Source: Favolaschia claudopus (taxonomy: Eukaryota; Basidiomycota; Agaricomycetes; Agaricales; Mycenaceae). Taken from it: DNA of 64,000 bases. The notes under the pieces are model-generated. The model did not search any database, had not been told where the DNA came from, and was given only the letters and a program-made list of their open reading frames with translations. How positions within the stretch are numbered: the stretch's first letter is position 1; each line of letters opens with the position of its first letter. The stretch is taken from the NCBI GenBank assembly GCA_037176885.1, contig JAWWNJ010000012.1, positions 496,001-560,000 of the forward strand, given 5' to 3'. Made by a program: the position numbers and the translations under genes. Of the stretch, positions 24,630-36,998 are shown in pieces.

Positions 24630-26307
24630 TGTGTATTGGGCTTCCGGGGGGAGGGAGGGAAGGAGGGTGGGGGGGGCTTGAAGGGAGCGAGAGAAGCGGG
24701 CTAGAGATGCGGGATGGGGGATTATATATGATTGCTGAGGTGCTAAAGCCCGCGCGGAATTGAATGGTCTCCGGATACCGTGCATCGCAATCGCTTGCAT
24801 CAGACATACTGCATTGGGATAAAAGTTAGAGCTGCACAAGCGAAGAACCGAAGAACCCGGAGACTGGGGTCAGTCGCATCGCCGAGAACCTTGATTGAAG
24901 TGTGATTGGTGAATAGACTTCCAGGTACGGACAGGGACGCCGATATGATGTAGCTTGCCATGCAGCGCCCATGTGTACTGGGATTCGCTTGGCCCGTTCC
25001 AAGCGAGAGGTTTGCATCGCGCAGGCAGGCGCAGGCCAGTTGCTGGGCGGGGGTCTCCACCAGAGAAAAAACCGTTTGGGAGCTGAGTGGAGGATGAAGT
25101 GACGACGGAGACATCGTCGGGTGTGAACCCGGATCGTCCCTTCGCGTGCGCTATCACCCGGGTCTAAATCATGAGGGATCACAACCAAAATCATCGAAGG
25201 AGGCGAAAGGCTTCTATCTCTCTGGATGGGGTAGAAAAGTCGGAAGTTGGCGCAGAATAGCGCGGAGTGGGGTCATAAAGGTCAGATGGATCATAGATGG
25301 AGACCCCGCTTAGGCTTGTCAATGTCTGATAGTGAGCTATACATCAATCATGGAACCAAACGCTTGCCTGATCTGCGGCGGGTACATAGCCCTCAGCAAA
25401 GTCGAGAGCACCCGAGCTCGACAGTGTATGGGATGGTGGAGAGCGCAAGCACCGGAACCGTTTCCGAAGAAATTGACCTCGGTACGTTTCTCTCCATTTC
25501 AAAAGATTTGAAAGAAGTCCAGGGTCTGTATCAATTCGAAGAGATTAGAAGGAAGAACGAATATTCGCCGCCTCGAAGATCTTCTGATGTGATCAATGAC
25601 TGATATTGGATTTTCGCTTCAGCCAGGTGCTGGGTTGATCAACGTTGGTGGAGACCTGGCTGACGCAGACGAAAGACGGGTAAAGGTAGATCCGTGAGAG
25701 CGCTACAACGGTGCCGGCGCGTCGCATTTCTCGAGCTTATGATCGCCACAGGTAGTAGTGTAGCGCAGATATCCAGGCCTAGAGCTTGTGAAATGCGAAT
25801 TCGAATCAAAGGCACCGAAAATCCAAGTGAGCTGTCAACGTGGGAAGGAAGTGCCGAACTTCCTTTTTAGTCGCCAAGCGGTTGTTTGTGCCTGTTGATA
25901 AGCCAAGATCTTTGACTTCCCCGCCGTCGTCCAGCCATCGTCTCAGAACGAAGCAACCTTCCAACCGGTTTCCGGGTCTTTGAAATCGCTGGAAGGCTGA
26001 GGCTTCTCTGAAGGACGTCCGAAACCACCTCGCGCTGCAACCGGATAGGCTAAAGCTTGAATGTAGTGACTCTTTTCCTCTGGAATTTTCTCGACTTGTC
26101 TCGACTGTGTCGTCTCGCAGACTTCTACTTCAAGGCTCACACTATCAGGGGGACTCTACGATCGCTTGTTCGAATGTCCGCCTGAGGTTCGCAATTGGCT
26201 GCCGTTTCCCCGACTTCGAGCTCAAACAATCGAAATTTTTTCTTTCTTGCCACTTACTTCTCACTCTCGATCGACAACGGATACACCCTGCCACGCTAGC
26301 AGACGAT
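24630..26307. other. Intergenic, nothing certain
   Basis: Contains the upstream region of the DUF6534 gene. A 118-codon plus-strand frame at 25247-25603 has an ordinary composition (Glu/Ser-rich) but no recognisable domain or Kozak-like start, so it is not called. An imperfect inverted repeat with arms GCCAGGT and ACCTGGC lies at about 25622-25663. Confidence 0.4.
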
Positions 26308-26754
26308 AGGACCCCGGTTTATCCCTTTGAAGGCTAGATCCCGAATCGGCCAAAACCCCCAATTTTTGTCCGAACCAGTTTCGGGGCGGATAGGGCAGTT
26401 TTTGTCCGAACCGGAGGTAGCCTATCGTGCCGTAAGCTGCCAAAAGTGGATGATTTTGTGCTTTCCACCATCAAAAATGCTCAATTTTCTTCCCGACGCG
26501 TTTTTTGCGCTCTTTCAACCAAATCTAGTCATCTTCTCGACGAGTTTCAAGAAATTCGCTTTTTCCTCGACCTTCGGCTTGTCCTCGGCGGACTCAACCG
26601 TCTGCGACAGCCGAATTTTTGTCCGAACCGGATCTAGCTACCTGGGCTCCGTCCCCCAAAATTTTGTCCGAACGGCATCTAGCTTTTCGCGGCCCAAACC
26701 TGCGATTTTTGTCCGAACCGGGATCTGGCATTTGGGTGGATAAACCGGGGTCCT
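26308..26754. mobile_element. Non-autonomous inverted-repeat element with 8-bp target duplication
   Basis: The ends AGGACCCCGGTTTATCC and GGATAAACCGGGGTCCT are perfect inverted repeats. The flanks CAGACGAT (26300-26307) and CAGACGAT (26755-26762) are identical 8-bp duplications. The 447-bp body contains six copies of TTTTGTCCGAAC or close variants, all in the same orientation, and no transposase. An 8-bp duplication fits the hAT superfamily best; the terminal bases are not a textbook hAT end, so assignment is tentative. The exact flanks point to a fairly recent insertion. Confidence 0.85.
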
Positions 26755-28531
26755 CAGACGATCCGCATAAAGTCTATTTGACTTCTGACACCCGACATAA
26801 GCCTCCGCCCTTGTCACGGAAACAAAGTCGTCGCTGGTGGCGCTGATCACTGGTCGTTGATCGCCACGCGTGGCGGCGGCCACGTGTGGCGCGTGGCTCC
26901 GATGATCGTCGTCGATGCGCCTTGTCATGATCAAGCTTGGACTATTCTCTTTTCCGTTCTTTCTATCTACAGGCACTGTAATCGGCTTCGGACGTGGCTG
27001 AACAGTCTAGAGCACTGAGCAAAGTAGCGGTGCACACCGGAATGTGAGCCCTTGGTTTCATGTGCTTCTTGCAAATCTGGACTCTGGAGATGCTCGCATG
27101 TACTTGGCGGCGGCCGCCATCCGCTCGACACTCACCTATCCCTATTCTATGACTCTCCGGACCCGTCATGGTCTCTACTCGACGACGGTGGACGGGCGCT
27201 CACGCTAAAACCTATGTCTCACATCTGTCACTGGTGACTCTGCGTGCGTCCGCTTTTCCACGAGCTTGCCACCCTCGGGCCAACTGACGTGGTCCTTGAT
27301 CTTGCTCCCACTCCGGGTACATATGCGGCGCCTACATCGATGCCTCGGAGAAGTCTGCGATAACATCACCTAGCTTGTCCGTATGTACAATAGCCCCGTA
27401 CTTTCGGGGCTCCGCCCCCTGGCTTCGCACGCTTCTATCCTCGCATCACCGCCCCAGGCGCTGTCATTCTACGCGCGCGCCGCTGCAGTGGTTCTATGTA
27501 TCTTAGACGGCGGGCCGGCCAGTGCTTACAGCTTCTCGCCTGTGACTGCACTCCGCATTCTTTTGCCCAGAAACGTCAGAAGCTGTCAGTTTTTCGAGGG
27601 AGGTGCAGCTGCCGGGCGTTGCTCTCGTAGATGGGCTCAAGCTGAATGACTTCCCGTTGTTCCTGCTCGTCGGCGTGCCTCTCGCCCTCGATGCCCAACA
27701 GATGTCCTTCGCTTCGGATAGAAAGTTTCTTAGTCTTGGTGTATCCAGTCCGACGCCGCTACCAAATCTGACCGTGCTTTTGTTTTTCTCTGGGGTTTCC
27801 CTCGTCTGTGGAGCACCAACCGCCCACCAACACACGTAGAGGCTTATCCAGACATTTCCTTTTCCGTCCTGTTAACGTTGTTTGTACTGGTTGTTTCTTG
27901 ATGCCATCAAACCTTCGCACCTCTGACTTGTGCGGTGTGGATGGCGTTGTGGATGGCTGCCCGGAACTACCTCGCTGGGAAGACGGCAAGTTACTTCTCT
28001 CCCTCTCTCCCTACATTTGAGGACTAATGACACGGTGGAGAGGTAAGTAACAAACTGTTTACTGAAGCTACACAACTTGAATCCTTCGATTTTTTTTGAC
28101 TCAGGAGAACTACAGCACCTTTCATTGAAGCTCAAAACGATCAGGAGCAGAATGACTCTTCATTCTCGCACCGGCGTCGTTTCAAAGCGAGTTCTGGAAG
28201 TCGCAGCGAATTTTCCAGATTTTTAGCCCGCACAGCCAGGATTTGATTGGGACTCAAGTCAAATTAGTCAATCATCGCTTCGCCCTAAGGTGCACCGTAC
28301 CGCGGTACGCATGTTATAAGATAGCCGTGCTCCACTCACTTTATATTGACCCTGCATGACATGCCAAAAGTCTGACATCGTCTATTTCCTCCATACCTAT
28401 CATCTTCTCAATTGATGTCTGCACCCACAGCAGCGCCCACCATGCCAAACAAATACATCTTGGACCTCGCCACATATTAATCGGATAATGGTATGCACTG
28501 TGCTTATACCTGCCCACTTCCACTCGTTCAG
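26755..28531. other. Gene-free tract with a few short palindromes
   Basis: Nothing convincing is encoded. The 26862-26905 region is a chain of CACG/CGTG palindromes. A short hairpin AGCCCCGTACTTTCGGGGCT lies near 27392. Promoter of the next gene is probably within the last 200 bases. Confidence 0.4.
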
Positions 28532-28902
28532 ATGGCCCCAGAATTTGTGCCGATTACCGCTTTTCCTCCCGGATTTGAAGTCGTCGAATTGTAAGTCTTC
28601 ACTTGCGTAGATGAACTTTCTCGGCTCAGCTTCCGACTTCCGCATTCACTCAATAGGTCCGGTCCATTGGTCATTACATCTAGAACGCAGATAGACATCC
28701 TCTCTGATTTTTCCCCCCTTAGATCGTGGCATATCTTTTACACTGGGGATTATTTGGGACCCTGACCATTCAATTGTGTACGTCCTAAATGTCTGCCACT
28801 AGAACCCAGTGTATTTCATTCGTTTATCGAACTCACAGACCTCTACTACGAAGCATTTCCCAACGATAGCGCATATCATAAACGACTCGTCTACGGCATC
28901 TA

Positions 28903-30198
28903 CTATATCCGACCGGGAAACCGGCCAGACAAGGCTTCCGGCCACTTGAGCTCTACAGGTTGAACAAAGCTTTGTGCTGTCGTCGGACCATCTGTAGGTT
29001 GTATGTAGAATGAGTTCAGACGAGTGTCCAAAACCAATTTGGGCCTGACTGATGAAGTTGCCGTGATGCTGTCAACGGTGCCGGTGGTGTGGGGAGGGCG
29101 ATGACGTGTTTTCTTATTTCTCCCACACTGCTGGCTTGACAGATGGCCCCGTTCTCAACGACCACTGCATCGTTTCCCGTCTCCTGTGGCTCATTTTCTT
29201 CCGCGCATCTGTCGCTACACCTCCGGACCTCGGATTATCTACCCCGCTTTCGCGTCCTTGTACACAGGCACACATCATCTCAAGAAAGCCGACACTTTTC
29301 TGCACCAATGTGTACGACAAGACCGCCATGGATTGACTCTCCGTCTCGCACTGCAGACTGGATACTTGGGATAGCAAATACTATATATGAATACTCCTGC
29401 TTGGCGCTATTGAGAGAATTTACCTGTCTACTATGCCTCAGTATCACGGCCGACGACGTCAAACCACCATTTTTGATTGGCCGGAAACTTCGGATTTTTT
29501 CTGGCGGAACGAAAGGCTTCAGGACTGATTTGGGGTGTCAGGTATGTTTGTATATCTCGTCCAATGTCTATACGAGCTTACCTTAGTCTATTGTCCCGTC
29601 TGCGCGCCATGTGAGCCCGCCGACTCTGTAGAGGCTGATTATGGCAAGGAGGGTTCTGCCTAGGTGAGCATTCCCCTGCTCATATATCACCATATTCCTC
29701 CCATAGTTGTATCCCAACATTATTCGGGCTATACTACCCCATATCCGGTCTTCGTGGCGCACAGGCACCGCTCGTTGGACCGTTTAATATCGTCGGCTCG
29801 CTAAATACGGCTAGAAAATCATTATTAAATTATATATTCCGTTGAGAGTCAACAGAGCCCCTCGTGTATTGTAATAATGTCTAAAGATGATCTAAAGTGG
29901 ACTCCCCATGAATCCCCGCCCTCCCGCGCGCTTAAGTGCATTGAGACGGCCAGGACAAGGCTGACCAGCGGGAAATTCCCACGCCTGGCCAGCGTCCTCG
30001 TTTCGGCCGATTTCGGACCCCCCGGACCAAAATATTTGCCGAATGATCAAAACATCATCAATCCTCGTACTTTTGCTTGCAACTCACTCGTAGGATGCTA
30101 GCCTATGACCAGGGTTGCAAACTGTCCCATGGAATTGTCGTATACCTTGCGAAAATACAGAAAATCCTTAAGGTGGCCGGAAGGCCGGTCACATATAG
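28903..30198. mobile_element. 1.3-kb TA-flanked inverted-repeat element inserted in an exon
   Basis: The left end begins CTATATCCGACCGG; the reverse complement of the right end is CTATATGTGACCGG. Both are followed by a CTTCCGGCCAC block. TA dinucleotides at 28901-28902 and 30199-30200 flank it, as for Tc1/mariner-type insertion. No transposase frame is recognised inside, so it is probably non-autonomous. Precise removal with one TA restores the DUF6534 reading frame. Confidence 0.78.
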
Positions 30199-30977
30199 TA
30201 CCTCATCGAACTCTTGCAAACCCTTCTTGTAACACACGACGCCTTTGCCATGTTCGGCTATGGATTCGGAAACATAGCGGCCTTGACGAATATGCACTTT
30301 GATTGGCTCACCGTGCCTATCATGAGCGGCCTGGGTGCGCAAGTGTGATCTTTTACTCTCCGAATCTGACCAAAGTCACAGTGGCCTTCGTCGGCCAATC
30401 ATTCTATGCATCTCGCGTCCATGCCCTCTCCAAGTCTCGCGCCATTCCCGCAATGATTTTGATAGTAAGCGATCCTCTCATATCCTTTCTCCTTGACTGA
30501 CTCCGATGTAGATCTCGTTTGCCAGCACAATCGGGGGATTTGTCGCTGGAGTATTCAGCTTTCAAGGTCGATCCGGCTTCCGCCTGAAATAATACCATTC
30601 TAAGTCTCGCGCCGAAACAGCTGGCGACATCACATTGCTTAATAATCGCAAAACGTCTATCACAGTCGGAGTGGGTTATTTCATTTCATTCGTATCGTCA
30701 CCGATTCCGATGAAATTCAGGTTTGGTGCGGTGGCTCAGCGCTAAGCGACATTTTGATCGCAGTCTTTATGACATACTACGTGAGTTTCAGAGCTAATTC
30801 CCAGACATTATCACGAGGGAATGCGTCTAATTTTTCCCCACAGCTCTCCAAAAGTGCGACAGGCTTTCGCCAGACCAATATCTTGATCTCACGTCTCATT
30901 CGTCTAACTATCGAGACGGGTCTCATTACCGGTATCTTCGAAATGTTAATTTTCTCAATCCATCACTCACAATGACC

Positions 30978-31517
30978 TAAGGCTCCAATTGTTTAGTTTA
31001 TGTTTACGGCTGGCCGTAAACTAAACATAAACCCTATAAAACCGTTTAAAAACTGTTTAAATGGTTTATAAACATTAATAAATGGGCAAAATAATCCACT
31101 GCATCGATTGAGGCTGCTAGGAAGCTGTCATCATAGGTTTGCACCACAAAGAGCCCATGAGGTTGTGCCCGATAGTTTTAAGGCCGTTTACGACCTGGGA
31201 ACAAGAAAGGGGGTTCAAGGCTGTCAAACTCGGCAGCATGAGTAGACATCACTGTATCATCGGCATGCTATCCGACGACCAATCACACCTCACCATCTTT
31301 AGACTTTCATCACCGGAAGCTTGCCAGGAACTCTGGCCCTGTTTCCCCACACCTTTCGCTCAGGCGAAGAGGAAATATCTGCTGGGAATATTAATGATTT
31401 AAACAGGTTTATAAACTGTTTATCAACGGTTTACAACCCCTCGCAAACTAAACGAAAATATAAAGCGTTTTAATGGTTTAAAACTGTTTTTAAACAAAAT
31501 CATTGGAGCCTTACTTG
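30978..31517. mobile_element. Motif-rich miniature element inside an intron
   Basis: The inverted ends are TAAGGCTCCAATTG and, on the other strand, TAAGGCTCCAATGATTTTG; the right end has five extra bases. AATGACC at 30971-30977 and 31518-31524 is a 7-bp direct duplication, or 8 bp with one mismatch. Both halves are filled with GTTTAAAC- and GTTTATAAAC-like motifs. It enlarges a 48-nt intron of the DUF6534 gene to 595 nt. No transposase is present. Confidence 0.75.
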
Positions 31518-31961
31518 AATGACCAGCTTTGGTGGCCCTGGCGAACTTAGTTCTATTCTTCGCATTCCCCGGTCACACATATTTCGGCACCCCAGCGCTG
31601 ATCATGCCCAAACTCTACGCCAACACCATTCTTGCCGTGCTCAACGCTCGCTTCCGCATAGTCGACGGACGAGCGACCTATGTGTCTTCAGCTGACTTCA
31701 CCGAGATTTTCGTACCTACCCAAGCGAGCTACGTTCCCGGTTCAGTCCCACGTTTCAGGCACACTCCTGTGGTTAGTATTACGCAGGACCTCTTCTCCCG
31801 GGAACAGGAAAACGTCACCGAGGATGTGGAGTTGGAGGTTATCAAGGTATGTATGCTCAATTTATATCTTCCAATTTCTGGGTCTTATCCAGTGTAGCAG
31901 AAGTCTGAGTATGATCGAGTTTAACCTACGAAAATTGACCCTTCCCAGCCGGAACACTTGA

Positions 31962-32609
31962 CCATTGTTATTTGTTTGTCCACCTTCCTAACTGAAGTGA
32001 TTTTTATACAATTGTGCGCATCTTCGAGTCGTTACACTGTCCGCGGTCTCCAGTCCTTCGGTTTTGAATGTGCCATTGCCGGTAGGATCCGTGAAGTCGC
32101 CACATGCTATTTTGTCTCCGAAAACAGGTTGTGATAACGAGGTCGGAGGGGGTTGGGCGGTTTGTGGGTCCAATCATCATTCAATCTGTCCAAGTATTGA
32201 TGTTGACCAAGGTGCTAATCGATCAGCGTTGCGAACCGTTGGATTCCTTTGCTGGGTAATCCGTAGCGGGACTCCGAGTCCCGTCTCGGTTTCGACTTGG
32301 TGAGCTACCGCCTCTATGTTCAGATTTCTTTCTTACTAGCACGTTATTACTTAATCAAGCATTCAAGTTCGAATTGTTTCGTTCGATTGCTCAAACGAGA
32401 TACTTCTCGCCGGTTTTACGGCTGTTCGCATGCCGTGGGTGTGATTTCAGTTGATCATCCACTAAGGTAGAACGAGTTAGACGAAACCTTACTAGCGCCT
32501 GTACGAGAACTCTTCCGGGTCGCCGGGACGCCGAATGCTGACACTGACAGTTAACCGCCACAACTCGGATCTGACGCCCACAACCGCACTTTACCCACTC
32601 CCACCCACC
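31962..32609. other. Intergenic, P450 promoter region
   Basis: No gene supported; the right part is the likely promoter and 5' UTR of the P450 gene. Confidence 0.45.
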
Positions 32610-34728
32610 ATGTTCGGGTCGTCCTTTGTCGAAAACCTCACCCGCTCCCTATCTTCGCTCAAAGAAAGCATATCTTACGATATAATCTCATGGATCGTCG
32701 TTGGAACCGCGGTTGTTTGCGCTGGATACTACGCCCTCTTTACCAGCACCGCTCTTCCTTTACCACCCGGCCCCACTGTCTCCTGGTTTGGTCTGGGTGG
32801 GAAGAGGACAACAAAGATGCCGCACGAATACTCGTGGTTGGTTTTCAGCGAATGGCAGAAACGATTCGGTGTGTTGTCATTCTACAGCGGGCTAAACATG
32901 CTCCTTGATTTCCTGACTTCACATTCAGGAGATGTGATATACGTCAACGTATTCCGGAACCCTGTTCTCGTTCTTAACTCTGCGGAGGCAGCGATGGATC
33001 TACTCGATAAAAAGAGCGCTATTTATTCGTCTCGACCCGTCCGCACGATGCAAACCGAAGTGTGCGTGTCTTGTTCTAATAGGATTGATCCCAATCTAAT
33101 TCGAATAACTTCCTCATTGATAGCATGGGTTTCTCATGGTTATTTTCCAGCCTGCCGTACGGCGCACGGTACAGGAAACATCGTACCATGTTCCATAATC
33201 ATTTTCAAGCCAAAGTGATACCGAAGTACCATCAAATACTCTTAAATAGCGTTCATACTCTCCTTCGGAATCTGGCTGATGAACCGGAGGAGCTTAAGCA
33301 CAATCTACGCCGGTGGGTGAAAATATATTTATTTCCGACGCACAACTCACTCGCGAATTTAGAACGACTACTGCTATCGTTCTTTCAGTGACCTATGGGT
33401 TAGTGACCTCCGTGCCTGCGGGTTTGAGATCACATCTAATGACCGTTCTAGCCAAAATGTAGCTGACCAAGGTGACGAGTACGTGAAACTCGCGGACGAG
33501 ACGCTGGCCGGTGTGGTACTCTCGGGGCAATTCGGTTCATATCTGGTTGATTACCTCCCGATTCGTGAGTCACCAGTGTCCGCTCGTAATGTCGAAGCTT
33601 GACAGTTGATAGTGAAATACATTCCATCCTGGTTTCCCGGAGCCAAATTCAAAAGAGACGGTCTCAAATATTGCAAGCTCAGCAAGGAGATGTGCAACCG
33701 TCCCTTCGAGATGATGAAAGCTCGGATGGAAAGCGGCTCGGCTGAAACCAGTCTTACCACGATTGAGCTCGAAACCCTATTTCGCGAGCGAGATACCGAT
33801 CTAGATGACGAGAGGGTAATCCAAAATGTAGCAGCTACGGCTTACGCTGCGGGCTCGGACACGGTTCGTTCAACCTCAGGCTGTTTAACTCTCCATCTCA
33901 AACTAATGTCGAATTCCCACAGACCCTCTCAATTCTCCTATCCTTCTTCCTTGCCATGGTGCTACACCCGGAGATTCAAGATTACGCATACACAGAAATC
34001 CAAAAAGCTATTCCCGACGGCGACCGTCTGCCCTCTTTCGAAGAGCGGGATAAACTTCCCTACATCGAACGCGTAGTACATGAGTGTTTGCGTTGGAATC
34101 CCGTTGGGAACCTCGGAATCGCGCATTATTTGACCGAGGACGACGTTTATCGCGGATGGCGGATTCCGAAGGGGACGACGGTGTTGGCGAACATTTGGGC
34201 CATTTTGCATGATCCTTCGGTATGAGTCTTCATTACGACTATTTTTCTGTTGTTATTCGATGAATTGAATGAGATACTGGATTAGGTCTATCCTGATCCT
34301 TCGTCGTTCAACCCCGATCGGTTCAGCAATGCACAACAAGTTGGCGGATTGAACCCCATTCCGGAAATGTCATTTGGATTCGGCCGTAGGTGAGTGAGAT
34401 TTATTGGATTTGTTCGGTTTGAATGCTCATGATTTTCTAGGGTCTGTCCGGGTCGTTATCTCGCAGTAGAAACTGTTTGGATTGTGGCCGTCTCCGTCAT
34501 TGCTTCCTACAAAATCTTGAAACCACTGGACGAGACGGGAAAGGAATTTGATCCTGAAGTTGCATATACGTCGGGACTGTTCAGGTATGTAGATTTCTGA
34601 GCGCTTTGCGGCGGAGGGGAAAATGATTGGATCTCACTTCTAGTTATCCGAGGCCGTTTGGCTATCGCATTGTATCGAGGTCAAAGACAGCTGCTGCCCT
34701 TGTGTCGGCTACTCGGCCTGAACTTTGA
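32610..34728 (+). CDS. Cytochrome P450 monooxygenase
   Basis: Membrane-anchored microsomal monooxygenase; substrate unknown. Ten exons give exactly 537 codons including stop: 32610-32868, 32929-33061, 33124-33312, 33363-33398, 33452-33564, 33613-33863, 33923-34219, 34286-34389, 34441-34584, 34644-34728. An N-terminal hydrophobic helix (about residues 28-48) precedes a proline-rich LPLPPGP hinge. Catalytic signatures are all present: I-helix AGSDT (323-327), ExxR as ECLR (381-384), the FNPDRF motif near 434-439, and the heme loop FGFGRRVCPG (456-465) with thiolate Cys463. The WQK-DVIYVNVFRNPVLVLNS region and SWFPGAKFKR resemble large basidiomycete P450 families of the CYP64/CYP620 type. The start ATG lies in CACCATG context. 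Confidence 0.92.
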
Positions 34729-34825
34729 ATCGGATCAGTGCTAGATTCGGCAATCTTGTTCAACTTGTACTCGAAGAAAGACTGTACTATAACATTTGAA
34801 TCTACTGTATACATGTTGTAGTCGC

Positions 34826-36175
34826 TCAATTCCACTCCTCCTCCTTCGTAAACATCCACCACCCAACGACCGGACGCACCGTATCATTCTTGCCCATCCC
34901 ATCATCACACAACTCAGCATCGCCGCTCGACGAAACAAATGTCCCCACATTCCCCGCAATCATCCCAGCAGGAAACAGCTCGCCATTGTCGTCCAGCGTG
35001 ATGTCCACTTGTGCGTACCCCGATGCGACTTTCTGCGTGTCGAGCGTGTGGTAGGGCGTCTCGTCGAAGATGAGCAGGCCGCGCGCGGTGTCGTAGGCAC
35101 CCTTTTTGAGGTAGGTTTTCCAAAACTTTCGAGCTGTCATGGATTCAGGGGATTCCTTTGCTTGGACGGTCTGCGAGGAATATGATATGTTAGCTGGACA
35201 TACATATAATTGAGAGTATTTGGAAGACGTACAGTGTTAAGCGGATACCCTAACCAGTTTCCCTCATTACTGAATACGGAGAAGGCGTTCATCCACCCAG
35301 AGTACGTGCTCGACCCGCTGCGCATGTTGTGATGGATAACTTTGCTCCAAAAAGTAATGTTTTCGTCGCTGTCTGGAGCATCGAATGCCGCTATGAAGCG
35401 CGCTATGATGGGACGAAGGAGGTGATACCACGCAATCGTCTCGATGCCGTATTCTTTCAATTTCTCCAAGCGCCCGAGAATATCCACCCAATCCGCCTTC
35501 TCGCCTTCAAGCGTTACGCGGGGGATCCCGCACCTTGTTGCGATGAAGCGGTATTTGAAGTAATGCCGCAGAGTAGACATCAGGAGTACACTGGCGGTGG
35601 TCGTATCCGTATGCGTTGTTGTGCTAAATTTCGGCAAAGCCCACGCACACAGATCCGGGTCCGTGACGTTTTTGTCGAGGAGGTCCGCCATTTCACGAGC
35701 CATCGAGCCGAAGTCGACTGTATGCCGCGTGCCGACGCGCACGACGGGCAATTCCTTTTGTCCTTCGTGTTGGACGAAGTTGGCGCGAAGGAGCTCGGAG
35801 TTGGCGACGACGAAAAAGTTGAATTGTGAAACAATGGCGAGCCAGATGTCATCGGGGCGGAGGATGAGGGCGTGGTGGATGTTGTACGCTTTCAGAACCG
35901 TGTTGAATAGGCCGTTTTTGTCGGGTAAGAGGTGGGTGATCTTGGTTTTCAGATCGCGTCCGCTAGAAAGCCGGCGTTTCTTTGCAAGTCCAATGATGTG
36001 CCCATGAATTGACTCACGATACATCGACCCCAGATAAGGAGTATTGCAGCATTTCTCCCCCTATTTTGTACTCCGTCGCTGCTTCAACAAGAATATCTTC
36101 CGGAGTCAAGGCGTTTTCCCCCTCCAAGTTAACGCTGGTTGCAGGATGTTGTGCGACGGTAAATGAGACGGGCAT
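34826..36175 (-). CDS. DUF4419-domain protein
   Basis: Function unknown; DUF4419 proteins are widespread in mushrooms. Three exons (36175-36018, 35962-35233, 35170-34826) sum exactly to 411 codons. The hallmark segment LILRPDDIWLAIVSQFNFFV, followed by NSELLRANFVQHEGQKEL, identifies the family, and a Trp-rich C-terminal VVGWWMF segment matches its usual end. The upstream in-frame ATG at 36307 is possible but would add a hydrophobic stretch not typical of the family, so 36175 is preferred. It converges on the P450 gene with 97 bp between stop codons. Confidence 0.82.
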
Positions 36176-36998
36176 GGTGAGGGGAAGAAGGGAGAGAGAG
36201 ATGCACAGCAGTGACAGCACTGCTTGCCATGGAGATTTTGATTGGACATCGACTTTGACAGATTGAGAAAAGGGCGCTAGTTGAAGACATTCGCTGGCAG
36301 AACGCATTCATAACGCGAACGACGAGAACTTGAATCGGAGTGAGCCTACTAGTACAGTAGTCCCTTGTCAATACTAACTGTCTACTTCGTAAGGACCAGT
36401 GCTAGCGCGGAGTGAGCATCAAACGAAGGAGAGATGAACGCTGCTGAATTCGCACAGAAGTCTTGACCAATTTTGTGAGGCGTTCATATATACCGAGCCC
36501 GATTTCTTGACGAAAACAGTGTGTTGGTGGTGGTTTGAGTCAGAGAGAGCATTGCCGTTGATCCGATAAGGCCTCTGAGTCAAACATAGCCAAGCACAGC
36601 CTTTTCACAATCTCTCCTTCAGCTTCTTCGTCCTGAATCTGGGTCGATTCTGCGAAATATGCTTCGACTACGGCTACGGTGTCTATTTGATTGCGAACAC
36701 AACTCTGCAGCTCAGCCCAAGTTCAGGCTTGGGTCTCAAGAAAGCTTTTTTCCCCGAGATTTTACGAATTTCTTGCAAATATCTGCGATTCGGAACTTGC
36801 GAAATCGCATTGAACACTTTTCTCTCAACTTTCCCTTCTCTGGTCCTCCCGCTCGGTCAGAACACGGGGTGCACAGAGTGACTTGATAGAGTAGCTTACG
36901 TGTACCGGCTTTTTCACTGCCCCGTTTTCTCATATTGCGCCACTATTCACACCTACACATAAAGCCCCATCATCTTCCAAACCTCTCCTCCAGTCAAC
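36176..36998. other. Divergent intergenic region
   Basis: Lies between the DUF4419 gene (minus) and the epoxide-hydrolase-like gene (plus), so it should hold both promoters. No gene is supported. Confidence 0.5.

Larger units (their letters stand above)
28532..31961 (+). pseudogene. DUF6534 membrane protein gene split by two transposon insertions
   Basis: Second DUF6534 gene in the window. Exons: 28532-28590, 28657-28669, 28723-28777, 28839-28902 continuing at 30201-30334, 30382-30464, 30512-30566, 30621-30670, 30721-30780, 30844-30931, 31527-31846, 31893-31961. Landmarks are AYLLHWGLFGTLTIQLYLYY, AFPND, KRLVYGIY, LIELLQT, TYYLSKSATGF and RLIRLTIETGL. If the 1.3-kb element and one TA are ignored, exon lengths sum to exactly 350 codons with every splice phase consistent. 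The element breaks the reading frame between YGIY and LIELLQT. A second element lies in the intron 30932-31526. Apart from the exon insertion the gene shows no decay, so the break looks young. Confidence 0.85.

Noticed and set aside
25247..25603. 118-codon plus-strand frame
   Set aside because: Composition is plausible but no domain, no conserved start context and no flanking exons.
27503..27835. Minus-strand open frames around 27.5-28.1 kb
   Set aside because: No recognisable protein; overlapping open frames on both strands suggest non-coding GC-rich DNA.
29106..29586. 147-codon frame inside the 1.3-kb element as a transposase
   Set aside because: Lacks any DDE/D-type motif and is low in catalytic-like residues; too short for a transposase.
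30721..30780. tRNA-like string GGTGCGGTGGCTCAGCGCTAAGCGAC
   Set aside because: It is coding sequence of a DUF6534 exon, and no cloverleaf or B-box could be folded.
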